A DNA stretch of 64,000 bases from JBEKHT01 sp049516595. Its GTDB lineage: Bacteria > Chloroflexota > Anaerolineae > Anaerolineales > RBG-16-64-43. Location of the stretch: assembly GCA_049516595.1 (NCBI GenBank), contig JBEKSY010000001.1, forward strand, positions 1 through 64,000, written 5' to 3'. A program made the translations under genes and the position numbers. This document shows, piece after piece, positions 1-12,032 of the stretch (its first letter is position 1; each line of letters starts with the position of its first letter). The notes below the pieces were generated by a model. That model was not told the DNA's origin. It saw only the letters and a program-made list of their open reading frames with translations, and searched no databases.

Positions 1-88
1 CCGTCAACGTCGTCTTCCCATGATCGATGTGCCCCATCGTCCCTACATTCACGTGCGGCTTCGTCCGTCGATACTTCTCCTTGGCCAT
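1..88 (-). CDS. tuf: Elongation factor Tu, N-terminal fragment (runs off the window)
   Basis: The first 29 residues are visible. They begin MAKEKYRRTKPHVNVGTMGH and run on through IDHGKTTLT, which is the EF-Tu N-terminus with its G1 phosphate-binding loop. EF-Tu is the GTPase that brings aminoacyl-tRNA to the ribosome. The start is well supported: AGGAGAGGT lies four bases before the ATG. The gene follows fusA after 43 bases on the same strand, as in the classical str operon, so it is probably transcribed from the promoter ahead of rpsL. Only the beginning lies in the window. Confidence 0.95.
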   Translation of the reverse strand, partial: MAKEKYRRTKPHVNVGTMGHIDHGKTTLT

Positions 89-131
89 GATGACCTCTCC
101 TGGAGTGTGGTGCGCGGCAGCGTCGCGCGTT

Positions 132-2204
132 CTAGGCCTTCACCACGGCCTGGGCGACCTCCTCGGTCACCGCCTGGTAGTGATCGAATTCCATCGTGAA
201 AACACCCCGGCCCTGTGTGGCCGAACGCAACTGCGTGGCATACCCGAACATTTCGGCCAGAGGGACCATGGCATGCACGGCCTGGACACCCCCCGGCCGC
301 GGCTCAATCCCTTCAATGCTGGCCCGGTGGGAGGAAAGGTTGCCGACGATATCTCCCAGGAATTCCTCCGGGGCCACGGCCTCGACCTTCATCATCGGCT
401 CCAGCAAGACCGGGCCGCCCCGCTGGATCCCCTCCTTGAAAGCCATCGAGCCGGCCATTTTGAAGGCCATCTCGCTCGAGTCGACCTCATGCCAGGACCC
501 ATCGACCAGGGAGATGCTCACGTCCACGACAGGATACCCGGCCAGCACCCCCGCCTCGGCCGCCTCGCGCACCCCTTTTTCGACCGCGGGAATGAACTCG
601 CGCGGGATCGCTCCGCCCACGATCTTGTTCTCGAAGACCACTCCCGAGCCCGGCTCGCCCGGAGCCAGGTCCAGGACCACGTGGCCATACTGTCCGTGGC
701 CTCCGGTCTGCTTCACGTAGCGCATCTCCACATCCGAAGCAGGGCGGGTGATCGACTCGCGATACGCGACCCGCGGCCGGCCCACATTCGCCTGGACGTT
801 GAACTCGCGGCGCATGCGATCAATGAGCACGTCCAAGTGCAGTTCGCCCATACCGGAGATGATGGTTTGACCCGTGGCTTCGTCGGAGCGGACCACAAAG
901 GTCGGGTCCTCTTCGGCCAGCTTGTGCATGGCCTGGGAAAGCCGGGCCTGGTCGGCCGTGCTCTTAGGCTCAATCGCCACGGAGATCACGGGCTCGGGGA
1001 AGTTGATGCTTTCCAACAGGATCGGGTCGGAGGGAGAACACAGGGTCTCTCCGGTAAGGGTATCCTTCATGCCCAGAACCGCCGCAATATCTCCCGCCGC
1101 CACCTCGGACATTTCCTCGCGGCGGTCGGCATACATCCGGATCAGCCGCCCGATCCTCTCGCGCTTGTCCTTGGTCGAATTCACCACGGTCTGTCCCTGG
1201 ATCATCTTGCCCGAGTAAACCCGCACGTACTGCAGCCGACCCACATAGGGATCGGTCACGATCTTGAAGACCAATGCGGCCAGCGGAGCCGTCTCATCGG
1301 CCGGCCGTGTCACCTCGACCCCGGTCGTCGGATGCGTCCCCTTGACGGGGGGAATATCCAGGGGGGAGGGCAGGAATTCCACCACCGCATCCAGCAAGGG
1401 CTGAACCCCCTTGTTGCGGAGAGCGGAACCGCACAACACCGGGGTCGCCTTATTGGCGATGACCGCCCGCCGCAGCGCGCTCCTCAGTTCCTCCGTCGCG
1501 ATTTCCTGACCCTCCAGGTACTTGAGAGTCAGCGCCTCGTCGGTCTCGGCGATCTGCTCGACCATGCGTGCCCGGCGTTCGGCCGCCTCCGCCTTCAAGT
1601 CCGGCGGGATCTCCTCCCGGACTGGAGCGGCACCCAGCTCATCCGACCAGAAGATGGTCTCATTGGCGACCAGGTCCACCACGCCCCGGAAGCCGCTCTC
1701 ATGCCCGATCGGCATTTGAATGGGGATCACGTTGGCCCCCAAGCGCTCGCGGATGCTCTCGCAACTGCGCTCGAAGGAGGCGCCGAGGCGATCCATTTTG
1801 TTAATGAAGCAGATCCGCGGGACTCCATATCGATCCGCCTGGCGCCACACGGTTTCGCTTTGCGGCTCGACCCCCTGGACCGCATCAAAAACCACCACCC
1901 CTCCGTCCAGCACGCGCAAGGATCGCTGCACCTCGGCGGTGAAGTCGATGTGTCCGGGGGTGTCGATCAGATTGATAAAGAAGCCCTTCCACTCCGCACT
2001 GACGGCCGCCGCGACAATCGTGATGCCCCGCTCTCGCTCCTGGGCCATCCAATCGGTTACGGTTGTGCCTTCGTCGACGGAGCCGAGGCGATGGGTTCGG
2101 CCGGTGTAGAAGAGCACGCGCTCGGTGGTAGTGGTCTTCCCAGCGTCAATATGAGCGATGATACCGATGTTGCGGTACTTTTCCAGAGGGATCGGGCGTG
2201 ACAT
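132..2204 (-). CDS. fusA: Elongation factor G
   Basis: 690 residues, the normal full length for EF-G, the GTPase that drives translocation of tRNA and mRNA on the ribosome. The G1 loop AHIDAGKT is at residues 18-25, DTPGH at 81-85 and NKMD at 135-138. After the GTP-binding domain come the expected domains II to V, including the domain IV loop region GGHGQYGHV. The gene is third in rpsL-rpsG-fusA-tuf and starts about 107 bases after rpsG. No truncation or unusual motif is seen. Confidence 0.98.
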   Translation of the reverse strand: MSRPIPLEKYRNIGIIAHIDAGKTTTTERVLFYTGRTHRLGSVDEGTTVTDWMAQERERGITIVAAAVSAEWKGFFINLIDTPGHIDFTAEVQRSLRVLDGGVVVFDAVQGVEPQSETVWRQADRYGVPRICFINKMDRLGASFERSCESIRERLGANVIPIQMPIGHESGFRGVVDLVANETIFWSDELGAAPVREEIPPDLKAEAAERRARMVEQIAETDEALTLKYLEGQEIATEELRSALRRAVIANKATPVLCGSALRNKGVQPLLDAVVEFLPSPLDIPPVKGTHPTTGVEVTRPADETAPLAALVFKIVTDPYVGRLQYVRVYSGKMIQGQTVVNSTKDKRERIGRLIRMYADRREEMSEVAAGDIAAVLGMKDTLTGETLCSPSDPILLESINFPEPVISVAIEPKSTADQARLSQAMHKLAEEDPTFVVRSDEATGQTIISGMGELHLDVLIDRMRREFNVQANVGRPRVAYRESITRPASDVEMRYVKQTGGHGQYGHVVLDLAPGEPGSGVVFENKIVGGAIPREFIPAVEKGVREAAEAGVLAGYPVVDVSISLVDGSWHEVDSSEMAFKMAGSMAFKEGIQRGGPVLLEPMMKVEAVAPEEFLGDIVGNLSSHRASIEGIEPRPGGVQAVHAMVPLAEMFGYATQLRSATQGRGVFTMEFDHYQAVTEEVAQAVVKA

Positions 2205-2311
2205 CTGTTGCTCTTCCTGTGTGGTCCTTCAGCGCGTTCCGTCGGCCGAACCGAACCCCTGGCCCCAAAGGACCTCGCCCGTCCGCCTGACGACCCGCTT
2301 GGCGGGCAGCT

Positions 2312-2782
2312 CTACCAGCGATAATGCGCAAACGCGCGGTTGGCCTCCGCCATCTTGTGCACTTCTTCGCGGCGCTTGACCGCCGCACCACTGCTGGTCG
2401 CCGCATCCATGAGTTCCCCGGCGAGTTTCTCGATCATCGATTTCCCGGGGCGCGCCTTGGCCGCGACGATGATCCAGCGCATGGCCAGGGAGTTGCGACG
2501 ATCGGACTCGACCTCGACCGGGACCTGATAGGTGGCGCCGCCCACCCGGCGCGGCTTGACCTCCACAGTCGGCCCCACGTTGCGGATCGCGTCCTGAAAG
2601 ACCCCTACCGGTTCCCGCTTGCTGCGCTCCTGGATGAGATCAAAGGCGCCGTAGACGACATGCGCCGCCACGCTCTTCTTGCCTCGGCGCATCACGAGAT
2701 GGATCAGGCCCTGGACATCCGTGTTCTTGTAGCGGATGTCAGGAGGAGTTGCCCGCTTGACCGCTCGTTCCCTGCGCGACAT
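2312..2782 (-). CDS. rpsG: 30S ribosomal protein S7
   Basis: 156 residues beginning MSRRERAVKR, the usual length and N-terminus for S7, which nucleates assembly of the 30S head and contacts 16S rRNA near the decoding centre. The family signature DIRYKNTDVQGLIHLVMRRG follows, and the end HKMAEANRAFAHYRW is typical. An upstream in-frame extension exists but does not resemble S7, so I start at the ATG that gives the family N-terminus. The gene lies 46 bases after rpsL. Confidence 0.97.
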   Translation of the reverse strand: MSRRERAVKRATPPDIRYKNTDVQGLIHLVMRRGKKSVAAHVVYGAFDLIQERSKREPVGVFQDAIRNVGPTVEVKPRRVGGATYQVPVEVESDRRNSLAMRWIIVAAKARPGKSMIEKLAGELMDAATSSGAAVKRREEVHKMAEANRAFAHYRW

Positions 2783-2828
2783 CGTGCTCTCCGTCCTTTC
2801 CGAACTTGCCCGGGTCCCCTGGCACGGA

Positions 2829-3257
2829 CTAGGTGCCGGTCTCCTTGGGGCGCTTGTTCCCGTACTTGGATCGCCCTTGGCGTCGAGCCTCCACACCCGT
2901 CGTGTCCAGGGTGCCGCGCACAATGTGGTAGCGCACTCCGGGCAGGTCCTTGACCCGTCCGCCGCGCACCAGCACCACCGAGTGCTCCTGCAACGAGTGC
3001 CCTTCTCCCGGGATGTAGGCTGTCACCTCGATGCCATTGGTCAAGCGCACCCGCGCGATCTTGCGCAGCGCGGAGTTCGGTTTCTTGGGGGTCATGGTGC
3101 GCACCACCGTGCAGACCCCGCGCTTCTGAGGGGCGCCCCGAGGCTGACGAATCCGCCGCTGGTGGCGCGAGTTCAAGGTGTACAGAAGCGCCGGGGCCTT
3201 GCTCTTGGCCTTCTTGTTACGCCGCCCCCGGCGAACCAACTGATTGATGGTGGGCAA
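2829..3257 (-). CDS. rpsL: 30S ribosomal protein S12, TTG start
   Basis: 142 residues. The protein reads (M)PTINQLVRRGRR, exactly where S12 normally begins, but the initiator is TTG. It has a strong ribosome site, GGAGGT, five bases upstream. An in-frame ATG 48 bases further up would add residues that S12 does not have. The decoding-centre segment TPKKPNSALRK is intact, including the lysine whose change usually gives streptomycin resistance. It is the first gene of the rpsL-rpsG-fusA-tuf unit, with about 180 bases of leader after its promoter. Confidence 0.96.
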   Translation of the reverse strand: MPTINQLVRRGRRNKKAKSKAPALLYTLNSRHQRRIRQPRGAPQKRGVCTVVRTMTPKKPNSALRKIARVRLTNGIEVTAYIPGEGHSLQEHSVVLVRGGRVKDLPGVRYHIVRGTLDTTGVEARRQGRSKYGNKRPKETGT

Positions 3258-3447
3258 CTCGAACCTCCGTTTCTGTTCCTTCCACCGAGCAGCCGCCCTC
3301 CCCAAGAGGTCCCTGCCCAGCCCTGGCAGTAGAGGAGGCCATCCGAATTGCGCGATGGCCTCGCCCCACGCAACATCTGGTATTCAATTGGGGTGGCCGC
3401 GCTATCCCTCCGGCGGCACCCTCAGGTTTTGTGGACAACGGGCGCTG

Positions 3448-3477
3448 ATTTTACCACGCCTTCGCAACCCGCGTCAA
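3448..3477 (-). promoter_or_regulatory. Promoter of the rpsL-rpsG-fusA-tuf operon
   Basis: On the minus strand TTGACG, an 18-base spacer and TAAAAT. A TG one base before the -10 makes it an extended -10 as well. It lies in the 245-base space after rpoB and predicts a start near 3441, leaving about 180 bases of leader before the rpsL TTG. Its strength suggests the str operon does not depend on read-through from rpoB. Confidence 0.75.
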
Positions 3478-3502
3478 GCGGCGCAGGCGCTTGTCGCGAG
3501 AA

Positions 3503-7399
<3,897 letters not shown>

Positions 7400-7507
7400 A
7401 CTACTCTCCTGAGGCCAACCACGTGCGACAAGCCGCTTCTCTCCCCCCCGCCAGAAGGGAGGCGCAGGCGGCAAACAAGCAGTCGATCGGTGTTTGGGCG
7501 AAAGGGT

Positions 7508-7536
7508 ATTATAGGCCGCTCTGCCGCCGGAGTCAA
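7508..7536 (-). promoter_or_regulatory. Promoter of rpoB
   Basis: Minus strand TTGACT, 17-base spacer, TATAAT: one base away from the sigma-70 consensus at the ideal spacing. The predicted start near 7501 leaves about 100 bases before the rpoB ATG. Because it is this close to rpoB, no rplJ/rplL or other gene precedes rpoB in the transcript. Confidence 0.8.
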
Positions 7537-7565
7537 GGGGACGTTCGGGCGCCCCCTTGTGCGCA

Positions 7566-7772
7566 GGCCGATTCCGAAGACCCAGTTTCCCTTCTCGAGG
7601 GGAAGGTCAAAGGTGCAGCAGTGCCGGAAGGCGGGAGGGGACACAAAGCTGGGTCACCGTGTGTGGAAAGAGGAAACGCGCGGTGACCCAGGATCAGCCC
7701 ACCCCGCTGTGCCGTGTGCAGCTAGGTTTTGAACCTGCATTCGCAGGTGGGAGCCTGTCCTCGGGTTCGGCC
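7566..7772 (+). ncRNA. ssrS: Candidate 6S RNA (long hairpin RNA divergent from rpoB)
   Basis: The 207-base segment can fold into one long rod. Bases 7566-7581 pair with 7757-7772 in 14 of 16 positions without bulges. An inner stem pairs 7631-7635 with 7703-7707, and an apical 11-bp perfect stem (CTGGGTCACCG, 7649-7659 with 7681-7691) closes a 21-base loop. In the 3' strand between closing and inner stems sits a small hairpin (7733-7738 with 7743-7748) in the context TTTTGAACCTGC...GGGAGCCTG. This recalls the TTGAACC hairpin followed by AGCCTG in the 3' half of Escherichia coli 6S. Length and layout (closing stem, wide bubble, apical stem) match 6S, which binds and inhibits sigma-70 polymerase. 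The strand rests on that similarity and on a TTTTCTT tract at about 7813. No clear plus-strand promoter is seen. Confidence 0.55.
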
Positions 7773-7906
7773 TTGGCTACCGCCTATCGCTTCCCCCTGG
7801 CGAACAAGGCACCCTTTTCTTGAGTGTTGGCTCAAAACTTTAATGCGGCATCACGCACACAGCAGGGTCTGACGTCCTTATACCACGGTTGGCCAGCCCC
7901 TGCAAA

Positions 7907-9679
7907 TCAGGAGGGTGCCACGAGGCGGATGTGCAATTCCTTGAGCTGCTGCGGTTCCGCCGCCGAAGGCGCCCCAGCCATCACGTCCATCGCCTGTTGG
8001 TTCTTCGGGAAGGCGATCACCTCGCGGATGTTGGGCTCGCCGGCCAGGACCATCACCAGGCGGTCGATGCCTGGGGCAATCCCGCCGTGCGGGGGCGTCC
8101 CGTATTCAAACGCCTCGAGCATGTGCCCAAAGCGCTCCTGAGCAATCTGCGGATCCAGCCCAATCAGCCGGAAAACTTTCTCCTGCAAGGCGCGATCGTG
8201 GATGCGGATGGAGCCTCCTCCCACCTCGTAATTGTTGAGCACCAGATCATACTGCTGACCCCGTGCCCGGCCGGGATCGCTGTCCAGCAAAGGCAGGTCC
8301 TCCGGCTTGGGCGAAGTGAACAGATGATGGCTCGGGTCCCAGCGTTTCTCCTCGCTGTTCCATACTACGAAGGGGAAATCTACGACCCAGCAGAAGGCCA
8401 GGACATTGGGATCGCACAGCCCCAGCCGCTCCCCCAGCATCACTCGCAATCGCCCGAGCGATTCGTAGACGACCTCGGGAGCATCAGCCACAAAGAGAAG
8501 CAGATCCCCGGGCCGACCCTCCAGGCGCTCGATCAGGGCCTGCTGTCTCTGCGGAGCAAGGTACTTTGCAAAGGAGGAACGGACCTCGCCGGGGGTGGCC
8601 AGGGCCAGGTAGGCCAGGCCCTTGGCTCCAAAAGGACGCACGAACTCGGTGAGTTCGTCGATTTGCGCGCGACTGTATTCGCCCAAGCCGCGCGCGTTGA
8701 TGCCGCGCACATGGCCGCCGACCGCGACGGCCTCTTCAAACACCTTGAACCCACATCCCCGCCCCAGGTCCGTCACCTCTTTGAGTTCCATCCCAAAGCG
8801 CAGATCGGGGTTGTCCTTGCCGAAGCGAGCCATGGCTTCCGCGTAGGTCAGGCGAGGCCAGGGGCTGGCCAGAAGGCGCTTCTGCGGAACCAACTCCGCC
8901 ACCAGGCGAGTGAATAGGTCCTCGGTCAAACGCATCACGTCCTCTCCCTCCACGAAGGACATCTCCAGGTCCAGCTGGGTAAACTCCGGTTGGCGGTCGC
9001 CGCGCTGATCCTCGTCACGGAAGCAACGGGCGATTTGAAAGTATTTCTCGATCCCAGCCACCATCAGCAGTTGCTTGAGCTGCTGCGGGCTCTGCGGAAG
9101 CGCATAGAACTCCCCCGGGTGAACGCGCGAGGGGACCAGGTAGTCTCGAGCTCCCTCCGGGGTAGTCTTGAAAAGAATCGGAGTCTCCACTTCCACAAAT
9201 CCCCGCGCGTCGAGGTAATCCCGGATGAATTTGATCACGCGGTGACGCAGGAGCAGATTCTGGAGCATGCGCTCACGCCGAAGATCCAGGTAGCGGTACT
9301 TGAGCCGGACGTTCTCCTCCACTGGGCTCTCATCGCTCAGCACGAAGGGAGGGGTCCGAGCCGGATTGAGGATCGTGACCTCCTGCAACTCAACCTCGAT
9401 TTCGCCGGTCGCCAGGTTGGGATTCTCCATCCCCTGCGGGCGGGCGCGCACCACCCCGCGGGCCTGAAGGACGAATTCGTTGCGGACATCCATGGCGGCC
9501 TGGTGAGCCCGCGGCGAAACGTCCGGATGTGCCGTGACCTGGACGATTCCCCAACGATCCCGCAGGTCAATGAAGATCACCCCTCCGTGATCTCGCCGGC
9601 GATGAACCCAGCCGGCCAGCGTGACCTCCTGGCCGACATTTTGGCCGCGCAGCTCACCGCAGGTGTGGGACTTCAGCAT
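7907..9679 (-). CDS. aspS: Aspartyl-tRNA synthetase
   Basis: 590 residues, the length of the bacterial-type enzyme that charges tRNA-Asp (and tRNA-Asn where the enzyme is non-discriminating). The N-terminal OB-fold anticodon domain (AGWVHRRRDHGGVIFIDLRD) is followed by the class II catalytic core with motif 2 FRDEDQRGDRQPEFTQLD. The GAD insertion typical of bacterial AspRS follows, then motif 3 near the end (GGIAPGIDRLVM). The start has GGGAGG four bases upstream. It lies on the same strand as rpoB but is separated by about 500 bases holding the 6S candidate and the rpoB promoter. I cannot tell from sequence whether it also makes Asp-tRNA-Asn. Confidence 0.97.
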   Translation of the reverse strand: MLKSHTCGELRGQNVGQEVTLAGWVHRRRDHGGVIFIDLRDRWGIVQVTAHPDVSPRAHQAAMDVRNEFVLQARGVVRARPQGMENPNLATGEIEVELQEVTILNPARTPPFVLSDESPVEENVRLKYRYLDLRRERMLQNLLLRHRVIKFIRDYLDARGFVEVETPILFKTTPEGARDYLVPSRVHPGEFYALPQSPQQLKQLLMVAGIEKYFQIARCFRDEDQRGDRQPEFTQLDLEMSFVEGEDVMRLTEDLFTRLVAELVPQKRLLASPWPRLTYAEAMARFGKDNPDLRFGMELKEVTDLGRGCGFKVFEEAVAVGGHVRGINARGLGEYSRAQIDELTEFVRPFGAKGLAYLALATPGEVRSSFAKYLAPQRQQALIERLEGRPGDLLLFVADAPEVVYESLGRLRVMLGERLGLCDPNVLAFCWVVDFPFVVWNSEEKRWDPSHHLFTSPKPEDLPLLDSDPGRARGQQYDLVLNNYEVGGGSIRIHDRALQEKVFRLIGLDPQIAQERFGHMLEAFEYGTPPHGGIAPGIDRLVMVLAGEPNIREVIAFPKNQQAMDVMAGAPSAAEPQQLKELHIRLVAPS

Positions 9680-9804
9680 GTGTCCTCCCAGGCTGTAACC
9701 TCAGGCAAATCGGGATGCCGAGCCGGCAGCCTGCCTCCAGGGCAAACCCGGCTCACGCCCATGGGTCCCCCCTCGCGCCGCAGATCGCCGGCAGGCTCGC
9801 AAGA

Positions 9805-10353
9805 TCAAGGGTCCCGGAGCGACCTTTCCAGTTCAATCTCGTCCCGCAGGGCAATACCGCCCGCTCCGAGGAGCGGGATTTGCGGCTTCTTCTGGCGAGC
9901 TCGGATGACCCCACCCGGGCTCAGCCCCCGCAGGACAAACCCTCTTTTCTGGTAGAACCTCAACGCAGAAAGATTATCATTCGTGGTGGTCACCCGCAGG
10001 CAGTCGCAATTCGATGCCTGGGCTCGTTGGACGACCGCGGCCAGCAAGGCCGTGCCAACCCCCCCGTTGGGTTGCAGGCTGTCGAGGGAGAGGATCTCGC
10101 AAACCGACCCATGAACTCGATAGGTGGCTAGGCCCGCCTGGACTCCTTCCCGCCAGGCGATAAGCGCATTCAGCTCCCGCAGTGAAAAGACCTCGTCGTG
10201 TACTACTATCTCCAGGCCGCCCCAGCGCTCCCGCCAAAGGTTCTCGGCCCATGTCCGGTCCCCCTCGTCCGGGGCCCGCACTCCCAGCCCGGACCCGAGG
10301 TCTTCTGGCGGCTTGACTGCGCTCACGTGAGCCTGATCCTTGGCGAGGGGCAT
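9805..10353 (-). CDS. GNAT-family N-acetyltransferase
   Basis: About 182 residues. The C-terminal half carries the GNAT acetyl-CoA motif, GGVGTALLAAVVQRAQ, followed by the typical ALRFYQKRGF strand-helix. The substrate is unknown. The start is uncertain: the ATG at 10353 lacks a good ribosome site, and a GTG eight codons further in is also possible. An extended -10 promoter lies about 140 bases upstream. It sits between hom and aspS on the same strand without obvious functional links. Confidence 0.8.
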   Translation of the reverse strand: MPLAKDQAHVSAVKPPEDLGSGLGVRAPDEGDRTWAENLWRERWGGLEIVVHDEVFSLRELNALIAWREGVQAGLATYRVHGSVCEILSLDSLQPNGGVGTALLAAVVQRAQASNCDCLRVTTTNDNLSALRFYQKRGFVLRGLSPGGVIRARQKKPQIPLLGAGGIALRDEIELERSLRDP

Positions 10354-10491
10354 CGATTCAGGGCGGCCGTCGGAGAACAAGTGCGTGAACTTCCGGTGCC
10401 TCCACCAGGACGGAAGCGCCCTTTCCGCACCGCGGCCGGGAGGCCAGGGTGCGGCGTGCATCCCGGGGCCCGTTGGGGGCCTGTGCGCGGG

Positions 10492-10500
10492 ATTATAACA
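10492..10500 (-). promoter_or_regulatory. Extended -10 promoter upstream of the GNAT gene
   Basis: Minus strand TGTTATAAT, a perfect extended -10 (TG, one base, TATAAT). No convincing -35 is seen. It points toward the acetyltransferase gene. Confidence 0.55.
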
Positions 10501-10587
10501 AAGCACCCGAGATCAGCGGGCTCCGCGGTCCCCTCTCGCGCCGGCCCCCCCTTTGGCCGGCGCGGGCCGGAGGGCAATCCCTTGGCT

Positions 10588-11637
10588 TCAACCGCCGGAA
10601 AGGGAGAAGGCCGGACACACGATACGGAGCCAATCGGCCAGCAAGCCAAAAGCGGTCGTAGCTGGGCCCGGCTCATGCTCCGTAACCGTCAGTCCTGTCA
10701 AGGTGTCCGTGCGCAGGTGCAACGAGGAGGAGGTGCCGACAACCCATGCCAGAGGATCCGAGAGGGGAACCCGCTCGGGATGAACGGAGGCTTGGACGCC
10801 CTGCGGACCAAGCTCGGCTGAACACACCAGCTTGTAGGGCAGGCCCTCGGAGCGCGCTCGGCGCACCTCCTCCCCCGAGAGGCCACGGATCCCCTGGCGC
10901 TCCACCTGAGAAGGAAGCAAATCTTGCCCCATGAGGACCGTCGCCAAAGCCGAGACCTTGAAGGCCGCGTCCCACCCGTCAATGTCTGCAGCAGGATCTG
11001 CCTCGGCGATCCCCCGCTCCTGGGCCTCGCGAACCGCCTGCTCCAAGGATTCTCCGCGCTCCATCTCAGTCAGGATGAAATTGGTGGTCGAATTCAAGAT
11101 CCCGCGGAACCCCAGCAACTGAGTCGCCGGCAGGGTCTCGCGGAAAAGGGAAAACACCGGGGCTCCGTCCAGCACGGTGGATTCAAAGAGAAAGCGCCGT
11201 CCCTTGCGGCGGGCGAGCTCAGTCAGTTTCTTGAAGCCAAAGACGACCGCCCCCTTGTTGGCCGTGACCGCATCCAGCTCCAATTGAAGAGCGGTTTCGA
11301 TATGAGAAATCGCGGGCTCCCCTGTGGCTGGACTCAGGGGGGTCATTTCGAAGACCACCTGCGCCCGGCTCTCCAAGAGGGCCTCCCCGAAGGGCTTCCC
11401 CGAGGCCATCTTGCCCAAGCTTTCCAGGGGTGCCCCGGCCTCGGAGAGACTGAGGGCCTGGGGCAAGGGAATCCCGGAGGGGTTTACAACGCTTCCATGC
11501 TTGCCCGTGAAGATCGCCGCAACGCACCACTCCACGCCGTACCGGGATCGCAGCTCGTCTTGCTTAGCCAGCAGGAGTCTGGCCAAAGCCCGGCCGACAT
11601 TTCCAAACCCGACGAGCGCCAGATTCGAAGTCGCCAC
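10588..11637 (-). CDS. hom: Homoserine dehydrogenase
   Basis: 349 residues. The enzyme reduces aspartate semialdehyde to homoserine with NAD(P)H, on the way to threonine and methionine. The Rossmann loop GFGNVG is at residues 10-15. The middle contains the family blocks FRGILNSTTNFIL and EADPAADIDGWDAAFK. It is the short form without a C-terminal ACT domain, so feedback by threonine through ACT is not expected. I start at GTG 11637 because GGAGG lies six bases before it. An ATG five codons upstream has only a weak, badly spaced site. Confidence 0.93.
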   Translation of the reverse strand: MATSNLALVGFGNVGRALARLLLAKQDELRSRYGVEWCVAAIFTGKHGSVVNPSGIPLPQALSLSEAGAPLESLGKMASGKPFGEALLESRAQVVFEMTPLSPATGEPAISHIETALQLELDAVTANKGAVVFGFKKLTELARRKGRRFLFESTVLDGAPVFSLFRETLPATQLLGFRGILNSTTNFILTEMERGESLEQAVREAQERGIAEADPAADIDGWDAAFKVSALATVLMGQDLLPSQVERQGIRGLSGEEVRRARSEGLPYKLVCSAELGPQGVQASVHPERVPLSDPLAWVVGTSSSLHLRTDTLTGLTVTEHEPGPATTAFGLLADWLRIVCPAFSLSGG

Positions 11638-11677
11638 GGTGGGCCTCCGCATCCGTCCTTTGGCCAGCGGTTTTCTC

Positions 11678-11706
11678 TTGTTCGCCGACCGATCGGGGGG
11701 TACACT
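11678..11706 (+). promoter_or_regulatory. Promoter of the DUF2007 gene
   Basis: Plus strand TTGTTC, 17-base spacer, TACACT. The predicted start near 11713 leaves about 25 bases before the ATG at 11738. It is divergent from hom. Confidence 0.6.
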
Positions 11707-11737
11707 CAGGTATCTGGGGCCTCTCCCAGATCCCAAG

Positions 11738-12028
11738 ATGACATCCATGCCTGAAGAGATCGAGCGGGTCGCCGTGGTTTATGGGGTGATGGAGGGCGAA
11801 ATCTGCCGCTCCCTTCTGGAAGCTCACGGGATCCCGGTGATGCTCAGCAGCGAGGCGGCCGGAAGCGCATACCGGGTCAACGTCGGCATGCTCGGGCGAG
11901 TTGAGGTGTTCGTCCCGGCCTCGCGCAGCGAGGAGGCCAAAGGGATCCTGGCCGATGGATTTCGGTCTCCCGCATCGTCCCCGCCTGCGCCCGAAAACGA
12001 AGACCCTCCGCCTGCGAGTGATCCCTGA
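11738..12028 (+). CDS. DUF2007-type putative signal-transducing protein
   Basis: 96 residues. The first 70 match the DUF2007 fold (VVYGVMEGEICRSLLEAHGI, later a V-strand and SEEAKGIL). The rest is a Pro/Glu/Asp-rich tail. The family is small, cytosolic and poorly characterised, often described as a PII-like or metal-related domain. Two ATGs (11738 and 11747) are possible and neither has a clear ribosome site. It has its own promoter and converges on the LysM/M23 gene five bases away. Confidence 0.75.
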   Translation: MTSMPEEIERVAVVYGVMEGEICRSLLEAHGIPVMLSSEAAGSAYRVNVGMLGRVEVFVPASRSEEAKGILADGFRSPASSPPAPENEDPPPASDP

Positions 12029-12032
12029 ACGC

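Noticed and set aside
27..2201. A 724-codon open frame on the plus strand opposite fusA
   Set aside because: It is the antisense of EF-G in GC-rich DNA, with His/Arg/Leu-rich composition and no family resemblance. A similar long antisense frame opposite rpoB (5870-7732) was rejected for the same reason.
7700..7745. tRNA-like T-arm (GGTTCAAAACCT on the minus strand)
   Set aside because: The arm does not give a five-base stem, and no anticodon or acceptor stem can be built. The bases are better used in the 6S-like fold.
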